Source: Pseudogymnoascus destructans
Lineage: Eukaryota > Ascomycota > Leotiomycetes > Thelebolales > Thelebolaceae
Assembly (NCBI RefSeq): GCF_001641265.1
Contig: NW_020167528.1
Span: 1,347,184 to 1,411,183, forward strand
Direction: 5' to 3'
DNA length: 64,000 nt
Shown here: in pieces, positions 30,950 to 40,606 of the stretch
Layout of the letters: the number at the start of each line of letters is the position of its first letter
How positions within the stretch are numbered: position 1 is the first letter of the stretch
The notes under the pieces: model-generated
Databases searched by the model: none
Told to the model about the DNA's origin: nothing
Seen by the model: only the letters and a program-made list of their open reading frames with translations
Program-made: the position numbers and the translations under genes

Positions 30950-31305
30950 GTGGATGGTGGGATGGTGGGATGGTGGGATGGTGGGTAGAGGGGGTAGAGG
31001 TGGTGGGTAGAGGTGGTTAGAGGGGGTGGGTAGAGGTGGTTAGAGGGGGTGGGTAGAGTGATTGATAGTGGTGGGAGGTGGGTAGAGTGTAGAGGAGGTG
31101 GTTAGAGGGGTGGGTAGAGTGATTATAGAGGGGTGGGTAGAGGTGGGTAGAGGTGGGTAGAGTGATTATAGAGGGTGGGTAGAGGTGGTAGAGTGATTAT
31201 AGAGGGGTGGGTAGAGTGATTGATAGTGGTGGGAGGTGGGTAGAGTGATTATAGAGGGGTGGGTTGATTATAGAGGGGTGGGTAGAGTGATTGATAGTTG
31301 GTAGT
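30950..31305 (+). repeat. GGTGGGTAGAG(TGATTATAGAGG) minisatellite
   Basis: A compound array. It begins with GGATGGTG units, followed by GGTGGGTAGAGG units interspersed with GTGATTATAGAGG and TGATTGATAG segments, covering about 350 bp. Confidence 0.9.
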
Positions 31306-31765
31306 GGTAAAGGGAGACTTATAGCGGAAGGGATCAATATAAGAATCCACATGCAGCCGCAACGATGAGGGACGATATTCAGGCAGATAATCGAATCATC
31401 ATATTTCTCACCCATCCCAACATATCACACACACAACGCACCTGCCACCCCTCCGAAACACACAGTCACTCTGCGTACTGCGCTTGTACCGCGCATGTAC
31501 CGATCGCACACCCTCGCCGCCCTCCAACTTCCTGTCCACTCACTCTCACTTTGTTGTTGCCTGGCATCTGCGCATCCTCAGTCCACCAGCCAACAAACAT
31601 CCCCATCCCCATTATCAAAGTAAACAACACCCACCCACCAACCCACTCACAGCCCCCCTTACCACCAACCCGCAGTAGCACGCACCATCATGCACAACTC
31701 ACCGAGCACCAACCACCTCCCCCTATCGTCGGCAGCTCAGCAGCTCCCCTCAACTCCCCTGCCGA

Positions 31766-31866
31766 GGGGGGGTGAGCGAGTGAGTAGGATTCGTTGATGG
31801 GGTGATGGATGAGTGAGTAGGATTCGTTGATGGGGCGATGGGTGAGTGAGTAGGATTCGTTGATGG
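31766..31866 (+). repeat. 31-bp tandem repeat, 3 copies
   Basis: The unit GAGTGAGTAGGATTCGTTGA plus TGGGGTGATGG-like sequence repeats three times with few differences. Confidence 0.9.
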
Positions 31867-32579
31867 TGCCTGTTCGCCGTCTGATGCGCTACAGGAGACT
31901 CCCATCCGCGACAAACTGACAAGAGAGAAACACCCGCAACCTTGTGCCACCCGTAGATCCCTTGTCGATCCCCTATCTTTGCCATCGTTCGTTTCGTATT
32001 TCCCCATGCAAAGTCTGTTTCCTTGATACTTCCTGCCTGCTCAGTGATCGGGGTGAGACGAGACAGGCGAGACATATCTCACCATCCCGCCTGTTGTCTC
32101 ATCGACTTCCACCTCCAATATAGCTGAGTCGTGGGGGTGGGTGGTGTGGGAGGAGGTGGGTAGGAGAGTCAGGACAGATCGGGGGGATTCCATCGATCGA
32201 ATCGCATGCTGTCTAGCTGTCTGGCTGACTGTCTGAAGTGCGCACGCTAAGCTAGACCGTCGAGCTATCCACGCGCGGCTCCGGGGAAACTGACGCTGGC
32301 GGATGACCCATGGTGGGCGTACTATTTCGATAGCTGGGTTTTTAGCTTGGGTCGGGGGTGGTTAGTCGGATCGAGGTAGACGGGTATTTTGGCTATTTTG
32401 GTGGTGGTTTTGGGGATGATGGGATGGGAGGGGGTATCATGTGGGGATCTGGGTTTTTTGTTGGTGGGGATTTTTGGTAGTTGGTAGTTGGTGAGGTGGA
32501 TGAAGGGGTGAGGGGTGCGGGGAGATGCCTACGTTGCAGGGGGCAAATAGGTTATGCTCTGTAAGGGGGAAGACGGAGT

Positions 32580-32710
32580 TGAGCATCTTATTGACAGCAG
32601 CAGCAACTTATCGACAGCAGCATCCTACTGACACCAGTTCAGGCCGACAGAAGCAACTTATCGACAGCAGCATCCTACCGGCAGAAGCACAGAGGCTACG
32701 GCAGTTTCAA
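32580..32710 (+). repeat. CGACAGCAGCATCCTAC-type repeat
   Basis: Two to three units with CAACTTATCGACAGCAGCAT. They resemble the inverse of the array at 21361-21530, suggesting a shared dispersed repeat. Confidence 0.6.
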
Positions 32711-33110
32711 ACTAGCCTGATATGAGTTTGTGGCGTCGCTCGACTTCATTCTTGTCAGCTTCGTACGCCCGTCTGATTCCGTCTTTGTAGATTACGTTGT
32801 CTGGCGTTCCGGTCCTTCGGTGGTGTTATATGCCTTTGATATCGAGCCTCTTAGAATTTCAGGCGTGGAGGTCCGAGGAGTCCAGATGAAGACAGGTTGG
32901 AGGACTCGAGGAAGCCAAGGGTAATTCATTTCGATCTATAATGGTGTGTTGTGTGAACTACCCAGGTGCAGTAACACACGTAAAGCTTTGAGTGGTTGAA
33001 GTAAAGATCTTAAGATACAGACAGGCAGCAACATCGATAACCACGCGCCAATCAAGCGACAAATAAATATACATAAACAACCCTCTGTACATCAAACATT
33101 CAACATCTTA

Positions 33111-34402
33111 CTATGTCTTCAAGAATGTCAAGGCTGCTAAAGCCAATGCATCCGATCCCGCCTTCAAGGTAGGTTCAATAACCGGTGCAAACTTGGCGCT
33201 ATGGTTATGTGGAAGGAGATTGACAGTGTCATTCTTCACCGCATCATCCCATTTCTTTTCATCTGTCCCTCCGAAAAACCAGAATGCGTATGGGATATCG
33301 TGTGGCGTAGCAAGATCCGAGAAATCCTCACTGCCACTAACCATCCCGGATGTATTTGGAATATCGCCAAAGAGAGGCTTAAATGCATCGTGGAGAGTAT
33401 CAACGATCTTTGGGTCGTTTTTTGTAAGTGGGAATCGCGACGTAGGCTCGATATCAGGCGGTTGAGTGCAGCCCCCAGCATCGCACTCAGCCATGATAAT
33501 CCGCTTCACTGCTTCGATGACTCTCTTCCGCACATTCTCACTCTGCGTCCTGATGTTCAGCTTCAGCTCAACTTCGTCGGGAATAGCATTCTCTGATACT
33601 CCTCCGTGGAAGCTGCCGCATGTAACGACCACAGATTCAGAAGGCGCAACGACCCTGCTTACTACGGTCTGGAGGCGGACTACTATGGAGCTCGCGATCA
33701 CGATTGGGTCGATGCAGTTCTCCGGTTGGCTTCCATGCCCACTCCTTCCGTGGATGGTGACCTTGAATGAATCTGCTGCGGAAAGAGTGACGCCAGAACC
33801 AATGGCTAACATCCCGGTCTTCAAGTGAGAAACGTGTTGACCTGTCTGTAGTTAGCACCGCAACAAATTGCTTGGTGAAGGGATCTACCAAAAGCAACAT
33901 CAGGCTTAGGAATCTTCTTATATAGCCCATCGTCCACCATTGCCTTAGCACCTGCTCCATTTTCTTCGTTAGGTTGGAATACGCAAATCAGCGTGCCTGA
34001 CCATTCTGACTTCGCATCATTGAGCAATTTCGCAGCCGCGAGAAGGCAAGTGACATGCATATCATGACCGCATGCGTGCATAGTCTTAGATACGGTGCTC
34101 TTATAAGGCAGATCCGTCTCCTCCTCGACTGCCAAAGCATCCATATCAGCTCTTAGCAGCACGGTTGGGCCATCACCCCTACGTAGCACGGCAGCTAATC
34201 CATGGCCGCCGATTTTCTCGTGGACATCAAAGCCAGTTTCCTTGAGGCGCTTGGCGATGATACCCGATGTCCTTCCTTCTTTGCTTCCTAGTTCGGGTTG
34301 CTTGTGGAAATCTTTGTAGATATCTTGGAACTCGGATAGGTCGGGTCGGTGCTTGTCGATTATTTCAACGATCTTTTTGGGTTGGGATTTTGTCGCGTTC
34401 AT
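33111..34402 (-). CDS. M20-family amidohydrolase / aminoacylase-like peptidase (414 aa)
   Basis: Two exons on the minus strand, 34402-33889 and 33841-33111, with a 47-nt intron (33842-33888; GTAGAT donor, GCTAAC branch, GACAG acceptor). The join gives KPDVAFGQHVSHLKTGML in frame. M20D motifs are clear: LLRADMDALAVEEETDLPY, the metal-binding HACGHDMH (Cys and His ligands), the catalytic Glu pair in PNEENGAGAKAMV, a dimerisation-domain start (VTIHGRSGHGSQPENCIDP) and SGSEDFSDL. The length fits bacterial-type N-acyl-amino-acid, hippurate or IAA-conjugate hydrolases. It should hydrolyse an amide bond of an N-acylated amino acid using Mn or Zn; the substrate cannot be told from sequence. There is no signal peptide, so it is probably cytosolic. 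It stands next to a transposon cluster with no pathway partner nearby. Confidence 0.93.
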
Positions 34403-34773
34403 GGTTTGTAAATATCAACAAATAGGAGGCTGCCGCAAAGTTACTTTTTTAATTGAGTGAATAAAATATAAAGAGAGTTACTTGTGGTTAATTGGGAATC
34501 TACATGCTGTTTTATTATTTCGTTGACTTGATAAATCCACCATGACGTCGTAAATAATTATGACGTAAATAGCGATGTGATAAATAACGTAACTTAACGT
34601 ATTTCACAAGCGAACTGGTCACACAAGCGAACCGGTCACCAAAACCAGGGTTAGCACAAAGACTCAGTGTTGCCAATACCTCCGTATAACGTAGGTCATG
34701 GCGTAAGTCGTCTAATGGCGTAAATCGCGTAGTTCACCCCACCACCACCTAGTTGATCTCGTATACCCAACTA
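34403..34773. other. Upstream region of the M20 gene with an orphan pogo TIR
   Basis: At about 34597-34645 lies ACGTATTTCACAAGCGAACT followed by a second CACAAGCGAACCGG, matching the TIR type of pogo-C/D. No transposase accompanies it, so it is a solo terminus or the remains of a short element. The M20 promoter lies on the left side. Confidence 0.55.
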
Positions 34774-34867
34774 ATCGTCGTAACCAACTTTTCGCTTCGC
34801 TCAAGGTTGGAGGAAGCGATCCGCGCGCACGAGAAATGGAGGGGAAGCGAAGTACGCGCACGAGAAA
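34774..34867 (+). repeat. pogo-A left TIR
   Basis: A 94-bp terminal inverted repeat. It includes GCTTCGCTCAAGGTTGGAGG and two copies of a GCGCACGAGAAA motif that may serve as subterminal transposase sites. Confidence 0.93.
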
Positions 34868-34955
34868 CGTGCGTCTGTTCACCGCTACTCTTCAACAAAA
34901 CCATTTCCATAGCTGTACATAGTAATTTATATTGTAACCTGATGTAATTCATTTA

Positions 34956-36725
34956 ATGGAAGGGACTCCTATATCAAATGCCCGTGAGTGGCTCGCAGAA
35001 AATCCTTCTGAGTCGAGGCGTGTTGCTAGTCGTATTTTCAAGGTCCCAGAATCAACTCTACGAGGAAGCATCAAGCGCCGTATTCAGAACCCACAGCAAC
35101 GTAAAGGGGGGCAGAATAGGGTACTCTCTACTGCTCAGGCAGAGGCCCTTAAGAAATGGATCCTCGAGCAATATTACCTAGGGCTTGGAGCCAATAGGAA
35201 TATGCTATTTACTGCAGTCTGCCAGCTCCGGAGCCCATTACCTCCACCGTCACAGAGCTGGCTTACTAAATATATTCAGAATCAGCTTCCGGAATTCCAT
35301 TTTATCACTACAAAGCCTATTGCACAGCAGCGTACGAAAGCCCAAGACGAATCTAAGATTATTGAATGGTTTGAAAAATACTTCCAATTTATATGGGATC
35401 GCAATATATTACCGGAGTCAATTTGGAATATGGATGAAACGGGATTTAGGATTGGAATTCCTGGAGGTGAGAGAGTTATGGTACCACAGGCAGTAAAAGA
35501 ACTCTATACTCCAAGCCCTGAGAATCGTACGTCTATTACAGTTATGGAGACAGTATCTGCAACAGGAAGAGTAATTCCACCTGTACTTATTGTACCGGGT
35601 AAAATCCATATGGATTCTTGGTACCCAGAAAATCTTAAAGGCAAAGAACTGATATTACTCTCTGATACTGGCTATTCGAATAGCCAGCTTGCCTTACGGT
35701 GGCTAGAGCACTTTGCAGTGCATACAGCTCCATATGCAAATGGGAATCCCAGGGTTCTACTCCTTGATTCTCATATAAGCCATACGAGCGATGATTTCAT
35801 CATTACAGCAGACAAATATAACATCATCGTTTTCGCCTTTCCCTCACACCTTACACACATTTTACAGCCATTAGATGTGGGAATATTCCAGCCATATAAG
35901 CACTGGCACCGAGAGGCTGTGCTCTATGCCATACGGAATATGGACGTTACATACGACCTACCCTCATTTATGAGAGATCTCACCAAAATCCGGGAACAGA
36001 CTTTTAAGGAGTCTACAATACTCTCAGCTTTCCGGAAAGCTGGAATCTGGCCAATAAGCTGTAATACAGCCCTCACGAAGCTACGTACATACTCGCAGCC
36101 TACTACCCAGCCTACAGAAGAGCCTACGCCTACCTTACCAATACGGCCTATTACCCCTAAACCCTCCACTTTTCGGGGGGTTGAAGAGGGGCTACAGCGC
36201 TGGAAAGACCGGGTTCCGGAGGCCTTTAGTAGCCCCTCACGTACGAGCTATACGAACTGGCTTACTGGGGCTGAAGAGGTTCTGGCGGTAGGCCGGCTCC
36301 AAGAACTTGACCTATGGGTGGCTCGGCGGCAGGTGGAGGAGTCGAAGAAGCGGGCGAGCCGAAGCCGGGCCCGGCTTCAGAACGGAGGTGAGCTCGTAGC
36401 TGCCGAAGCCCACGAGCTTCGGGCCCAGAAAGCCGAGCTTCTAGCCCAGAAGCTCGCAGCCAAAGAAGCCCGGGAGGCTCGCCAGGCTAGAAACCAGGCC
36501 CAGAAGCAGCTCCACCAGGCTGGAATTAAGGCCCGGAAAGAAGAGCGTTTCCGGAAGAAGAGCCTGGCTACTCTTCAGGGATTAGGCCTCCCAATTCCTC
36601 CGGAATTAGAGGTCCCAATTCCTGATCCAGAAACCCTTGAAAGTGAGGGCGAATATGAGAATGGGAGTGGAAATGGGAGCAGGAATGGGAGTGATCATGG
36701 GAATGAGGAAATGATAATTTTTTAA
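34956..36725 (+). CDS. pogo-A transposase, intact (589 aa)
   Basis: An uninterrupted 589-codon frame starting MEGTPISNAREWLAENPSES. Residues about 12-45 form a pipsqueak-type helix-turn-helix (SRRVASRIFKVPESTLRG) and about 60-125 a CENP-B-like DNA-binding part. The catalytic triad is visible: first Asp in IWNMDETGFRIG (about 160), second in VLLLDSHISHTS (about 270), third in ILQPLDVGIFQPYKHWH (about 305). The C-terminal third has a Lys/Ala/Glu-rich coiled-coil-like stretch (LLAQKLAAKEAREARQARNQ) and a Gly/Asn/Ser end. The protein cuts and pastes the element at TA sites in the nucleus. No stops or shifts, in contrast with every other pogo copy in the window, so it may still be active. Confidence 0.94.
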   Translation: MEGTPISNAREWLAENPSESRRVASRIFKVPESTLRGSIKRRIQNPQQRKGGQNRVLSTAQAEALKKWILEQYYLGLGANRNMLFTAVCQLRSPLPPPSQSWLTKYIQNQLPEFHFITTKPIAQQRTKAQDESKIIEWFEKYFQFIWDRNILPESIWNMDETGFRIGIPGGERVMVPQAVKELYTPSPENRTSITVMETVSATGRVIPPVLIVPGKIHMDSWYPENLKGKELILLSDTGYSNSQLALRWLEHFAVHTAPYANGNPRVLLLDSHISHTSDDFIITADKYNIIVFAFPSHLTHILQPLDVGIFQPYKHWHREAVLYAIRNMDVTYDLPSFMRDLTKIREQTFKESTILSAFRKAGIWPISCNTALTKLRTYSQPTTQPTEEPTPTLPIRPITPKPSTFRGVEEGLQRWKDRVPEAFSSPSRTSYTNWLTGAEEVLAVGRLQELDLWVARRQVEESKKRASRSRARLQNGGELVAAEAHELRAQKAELLAQKLAAKEAREARQARNQAQKQLHQAGIKARKEERFRKKSLATLQGLGLPIPPELEVPIPDPETLESEGEYENGSGNGSRNGSDHGNEEMIIF

Positions 36726-36787
36726 AATGGTGAAATTTTGTACCTTTACATACAATTTACTATAGGGAGGTACTTAGGACTACAATT

Positions 36788-36881
36788 TTTCTCGTGCGCG
36801 CACTTCGCTTCCCCTCCATTTCTCATGTGCGCGGATCGCTTCCTCCAACCTTGAGCGAAGCGAAAAGTTGGTTACGACGAT
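36788..36881 (-). repeat. pogo-A right TIR
   Basis: Inverse of 34774-34867 with a few substitutions (for example CGCGCACATG for CGCGCGCACG). Confidence 0.93.
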
Positions 36882-36883
36882 TA

Positions 36884-37262
36884 CAGTCCACTCTCGCCAA
36901 GACGATGTCGGATTAGTCGATAACACCGCTAAGTCGATATTTTTTTCAGCACCAATTGATTTTCGCACTCAATTCTCGATATTCGCGATATTGACCTTCT
37001 GACCTTTAATTATCGACTTATCCAACTCTATTATGCCTCGAAAACACACGATTACACTCGAACAGTGCCGTGCCCTTCAACATTAGGCACACAAACAGCA
37101 CCCAAAACCCTCCTAGAAAGCCTGCATCAACTGGTTTCTTCACGAATTCAATCATAGGCTCAGTCAATCGACAATATCAGATAGCCTTAGTAACCGCTTT
37201 AAACATCTCGACAACTCGACAACAACTAGACAACGAAATCGAACTGGCCAATAGAATCCTCG
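36884..37262 (+). pseudogene. pogo-B N-terminal fragment
   Basis: The left terminus CAGTCCACTCTCGCCAAGAC resembles the start of the element at 49349. From 37032 the frame reads MPRKHTITLEQCRALQH, then TAG, then AHKQHPKPS, TAG and KACINWFLHEFNHRLSQSTI, matching MPRKQPILLEQRHALRAWA... at 49518. The two stops stand for Trp (TGG to TAG) and Gln (CAG to TAG), as repeat-induced C-to-T change at CpA would give. The match runs out at about 37262, where the multi-exon gene begins. Confidence 0.8.
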
Positions 37263-37280
37263 TCACTAACAAGTCTTTAG

Positions 37281-37989
37281 CCAACGCCGCACCGCCTACC
37301 TTGCCCGCTGGGGAACTATCGCTGCCTGCCCCCCGCAGAACACCAACTGCTTAGAGGAGCAGTTACGGTAAGTGAATTGGTAGTCTATAATCCTTGTTGC
37401 TAACAAACCTTTAGCCACCTATGCTGGCCTCACAAGACCAATGGTGAAGTGCATGCTGGCACCACTGCCAAATGTTATGGCTGTAAGTGTTCTATATTAT
37501 CTCTTGTTTTGTCTCATTGCTAACGAAGCTTTAGGCCGCACTGGGAACCAGCTGATGCCGCTCCCCCAAGGTAAGTAGTACACCTTCTGCGATTCCTCGT
37601 CCCTAACGATGAATTAGACACCCCCCGTGGCCTCGACAACGAGGACCTACTGCCTTGTGGCTGTAAGTGGCAGCATACTGCAGTAGAGCTGCTTTTCTAC
37701 CGCAGGGTGCTCCCGGCTGCCACCCTCCCTCCTGGCGACGTAAGTATTGTATAGTATTAGATTTCTCATCACTAACGAGAATTAAGGCTCCCCCAAACAC
37801 CCTCACCTGCACCCACCGCTGCGTGCTCTGGGAGATGTTGCAATACCTCCGAGGAGGTAATATGACTGTGTTGGTAAGTTGTATATAGCTGTAAAATAGT
37901 TCAGTGCTAACGAGGAAAAGGACTTGGTAGATGGAACTCGCCGTGCCAACACCACCCTTGCAGCTGTGGCCTCTGGCCACAATATCTAG
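37281..37989 (+). pseudogene. 5'-truncated Cys-rich gene of seven tiny exons
   Basis: Seven exons joined by six introns: 37281-37367, 37415-37482, 37535-37570, 37618-37662, 37706-37739, 37787-37856 and 37921-37989 (TAG). Five donors are GTAAGT and the last is GTAATA (a GTAAGT 17 nt downstream is the alternative); most introns have a (C)TAAC branch site 8-16 nt before TTAG, AAG or CAG. Joining keeps one frame throughout and gives pieces such as RRTAYLARWGTIAACPPQNT, LRHLCWPHKTNGEVHAGTT, KCYGCRTGNQ, LLPCGWCSRLPPS and SGRCCNTSEEDLVDGTRRAN. Cys/His groups (HLCWPH, CYGC, CGWC) suggest zinc binding. An acceptor-like CTTTAG precedes the first exon but no donor follows upstream; pogo-B sequence ends there, so the 5' part is gone. 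No family recognised. Confidence 0.7.
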
Positions 37990-38309
37990 AAGTCTCGGCA
38001 ACAACGAGCTTCTTGTAAAATAGAATAATACAAAATTTGCTTTCCTTCCTTTCTCCTTGTCTTATGTGGTTGTAATGTACTGTAACGAGAGCTCTCTTAG
38101 TAGGGCTCTCTACATAGAACCCTCGGTCGCAACGAGGAAACCCCCTGCTATAGTGGTTACAGTAGTGCTCTCGGTCGCAGGCTCGTAGGCTATCGGTCGC
38201 ACTATAGGCTCTAAGATTAAGAGCAGGGAACCCTCGGTTACAACGAGGAAACGTCCTGCCGTAGTGGTTGAGGTAGTGCTCTCGGTAAGGGCTCTTAGTC
38301 GCAGGCTCT
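37990..38309. other. Spacer with recurrent CCTCG/CGAGG motifs
   Basis: No gene. Short phrases such as CCTCGGTCGCAACGAGG and GCTCTCGGTCGCAGGCTC recur and lead into the minisatellite. Confidence 0.5.
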
Positions 38310-38860
38310 CTACACAACAGAATCCTCAGTTGCAAAACAACAACACAGAATCCTCAGTCGCAACAAGACAGAATCCTCAGTCACAACAAGACAGAATCCT
38401 CAGTCGCAACAAGACAGAATCAAAACAACAGAATCTTTGGTCACGACAAGACAGAATCCTCAGTCGCAACAAGACAGAATCCAGAACAACAACATAGAAT
38501 CCTCGGTCGCAACAACACAGAATCCTCGGTCGCAACAAGACAGAATCCTCGGTCGCAACAAGACAGAATCATCAGTCGCAACAAGACAGAATCATCGGTC
38601 GCAACAAGACAGAATCATCGGTCACAACAAGCCAGAATCAAAACAACAGAATCCTCGGTCACAAAACAAGACAGAATCCACGGTCACAACAAGACAGAAT
38701 CAAAACAACAGAATCCTCAGTCACAACAAGAATCCTCGGTCGCAACAAGACAGAATCCTCAGTCGCAACAAGACAGAATCCTCAGTCGTAACAAGACAGA
38801 ATCCTCGGTCGCAAAACAACAAGACAGAATCAAAACAAGACGGAATCCTCAGTTGTAACG
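38310..38860 (+). repeat. 23-bp minisatellite (ACAAGACAGAATCCTCGGTCGCA)n
   Basis: I count about 25 CAGAATC-containing units over 550 bp, mostly 23 bp long, with shorter CAAAACAACAGAATC variants inserted. Units differ at CCTCGG/CCTCAG/CATCGG. All units are adjacent, with no unique spacers. Confidence 0.93.
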
Positions 38861-39151
38861 AGGTATTTCTAAGAGCTACTATTCATATGAAGTAAGAGCT
38901 CTTGCACTTGTAGAGACTTCACCAGCATGTGTCTAGAATCTATTAGTATAAAATACCTCGATGGGAATGAGAGAATTTACCTTCATCTTATTTAGGGCTC
39001 TCATATAGCGGGAAACTGTCGTTGATAACGAGGGATTTCCTTGCCAATTACCACTCTCAACAACTTGAAGCCATTCCCCATGACCATACTGACGTGTGTA
39101 AGGATGCTTGTCCCTCAGTGACGGAAAGGATCTGAGTCGGGCAGGTTACGG
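38861..39151. other. Spacer between minisatellite and foldback element
   Basis: No gene. It includes CCCTCAGTGACGGAAAGGATCTGAGTCGGGCAGG-like sequence near 39112 that recurs inside the foldback element near 39653. Confidence 0.5.
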
Positions 39152-39887
39152 TTGTAAGGACACAGGGCACCCAGCTCACAGTAATAGCATATGAGAGTGC
39201 GAGTCGGAGGCTAAACGGATGCTATCCTATAGGTCTACTACAAAGGATACAAAAAAGATGAAGGGGGAACCCCGTCGAGTCTGTTTCCTTGAGTACCTGA
39301 AACTGGCCCGACTCGGTTATCCCAACCCTAGCCCTGATCCTTCCACTGCAACAGGTCAGCATCAACCCTGAACCCTACACCCTTACCGTCCCCCACTATA
39401 GTGTAACTCGCTTTGAAACCACACCGAGTCAGATTTCATGCTTGTAGTGACCGTAACAGTTCTGAGACAGGTTCTTCAAGTATCTAGGTAAGGAAGCATA
39501 TGCTTGTAGTGACCGTAACAGTTCTGAGACAGGTTCTTCGAGTATCTAGGTAAGGAGGATCCTTACAACGGTCACATGATAAAGAGTTAAGGTAGGTTAG
39601 CCGAGTCGGACCCGTTTCGGGTACTTAAGGGGATTGACCCAACAGGGTCCCTCTCCCTCAGTGACGGAAGGTATCTGAGTCAGACAAGTTAGTCACGTGG
39701 TGAGAGTGAAGGCAGGTTAGCCGAGTCAGACCCGTTTCGGGTACTTAAGGAGATTGACCCAACTGGGGTTCCTCTCTTCATCTTTTTTGTATCCTTCGTA
39801 GTAGACCTATAGGATAGCATCCGTTTAGCCTCCGACTCGCACTCTCATATGCTATTACTGTGAGCTGGGTGCCCTGTGTCCTTACAA
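39152..39887. mobile_element. 736-bp foldback-like element with 122-bp inverted ends
   Basis: The left end 39152-39273 (TTGTAAGGACACAGGGCACC...) and right end 39766-39887 are inverted copies with few mismatches. Between them are two direct repeats: a roughly 63-bp unit (TGCTTGTAGTGACCGTAACA...) twice near 39438-39560, and a CCGAGTC(G/A)GACCCGTTTCGG unit twice near 39600-39630 and 39720-39750. No coding capacity. No target duplication could be recognised. Confidence 0.8.
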
Positions 39888-40606
39888 GAGTATGTAGCAG
39901 CACGATCCTTCGTTCCTGACGAGTCAACTAGCTTCTTTGTCCGGGACGACCCTTTTCCAACTTTCCTTACCCCTTCTATTGTACTTAGGACTTTGCAAGC
40001 ATCCTGAATACACTCACAAATATATTGTGGACACTTATTAGAAGCTGTATTAACCCCATCCTCACCTTGTATAGGGTACTTTGCCTTAATAAATATAGGA
40101 ATTGTGTATGCATCCTAATATCTCGTTAGAGATCAGCATTTTATAATAACTCGTTACCTACAAGGTATATGTAGCATGTGTTGTAGGTGCTAAAGCAGCA
40201 TTTGACAACTGCTTAATTTGGCTTGTACTTTGACGAAAACTGAATTCTTCATACGCACTCTGGGCTTGTAACTCGTCAGCTAGTAATTGCTCTGTTGCTG
40301 TAATAAGATCCTCTCTATCTTCAAAATCCTCGTTCTTAGCGAGTGTATCCATCTTAAAGCTTTAATAGTAGGTAAAGGGAAAGGTAGGTAAAAGGAAAGG
40401 TACGAGGGAAGGCGCTCTATATTATATAATCTGTGTAGAGCCTCATTAGATTCCTCGCTAAGGACGAGGAATAACCCTAACTCCTCGCTAACAATGAGAC
40501 TAAATCCTCGCTAACAACGATACATTTGTACCCTCCTATTAAATATATATAGAGGCATTATTATTAAATAACATCATAAAATAATTTAGCTATAACTATA
40601 TTAAAA
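39888..40606. other. AT-rich spacer with doubtful small minus-strand ORF
   Basis: A 64-codon minus-strand frame (40352-40158, MDTLAKNEDFEDREDLITA...) has helical, charged composition but no recognised domain and may be chance or a gene fragment. CCTCGCTAA(C/G) motifs recur near 40460-40530. Confidence 0.35.

Larger units (their letters stand above)
30411..33110. other. 2.7-kb spacer rich in simple repeats
   Basis: Contains the promoter of the 28-kb gene, AG-rich runs (AGAAGAGAAGGA near 30580-30630), a CAGGTAGG tandem, a GGTGGGTAGAG minisatellite, a 31-bp tandem and a CAGCAG-type repeat. Frames in it are repeat-derived and no gene is supported. Confidence 0.55.
34774..36881 (+). mobile_element. 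pogo-A: complete Fot1/pogo-type transposon (2108 bp)
   Basis: Bounded by TA at 34772-34773 and 36882-36883. It has long terminal inverted repeats of about 94 bp (34774-34867 and 36788-36881), starting ATCGTCGTAACCAACTTTTC and differing at only a few positions. It contains one uninterrupted transposase ORF. TA duplication, TIRs and the DDE transposase define the Tc1/mariner superfamily, pogo group. It sits directly at the TA flank of another pogo element (36884). Confidence 0.95.

Noticed and set aside
31365..31775. Plus-strand frame of 136 codons
   Set aside because: His/Pro/Thr-rich low-complexity sequence in a repeat-rich spacer with no motif or splice signals.
32200..32300. tRNA-like stretch (GATAGCTCGACGGTCTAGC on the minus strand)
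   Set aside because: Resembles an A box only superficially. No B box (GGTTCRANNCC) or cloverleaf could be built.
38310..38860. CRISPR-like array
   Set aside because: The 23-bp units are directly adjacent with no unique spacers, and this is a eukaryotic genome. It is a minisatellite.
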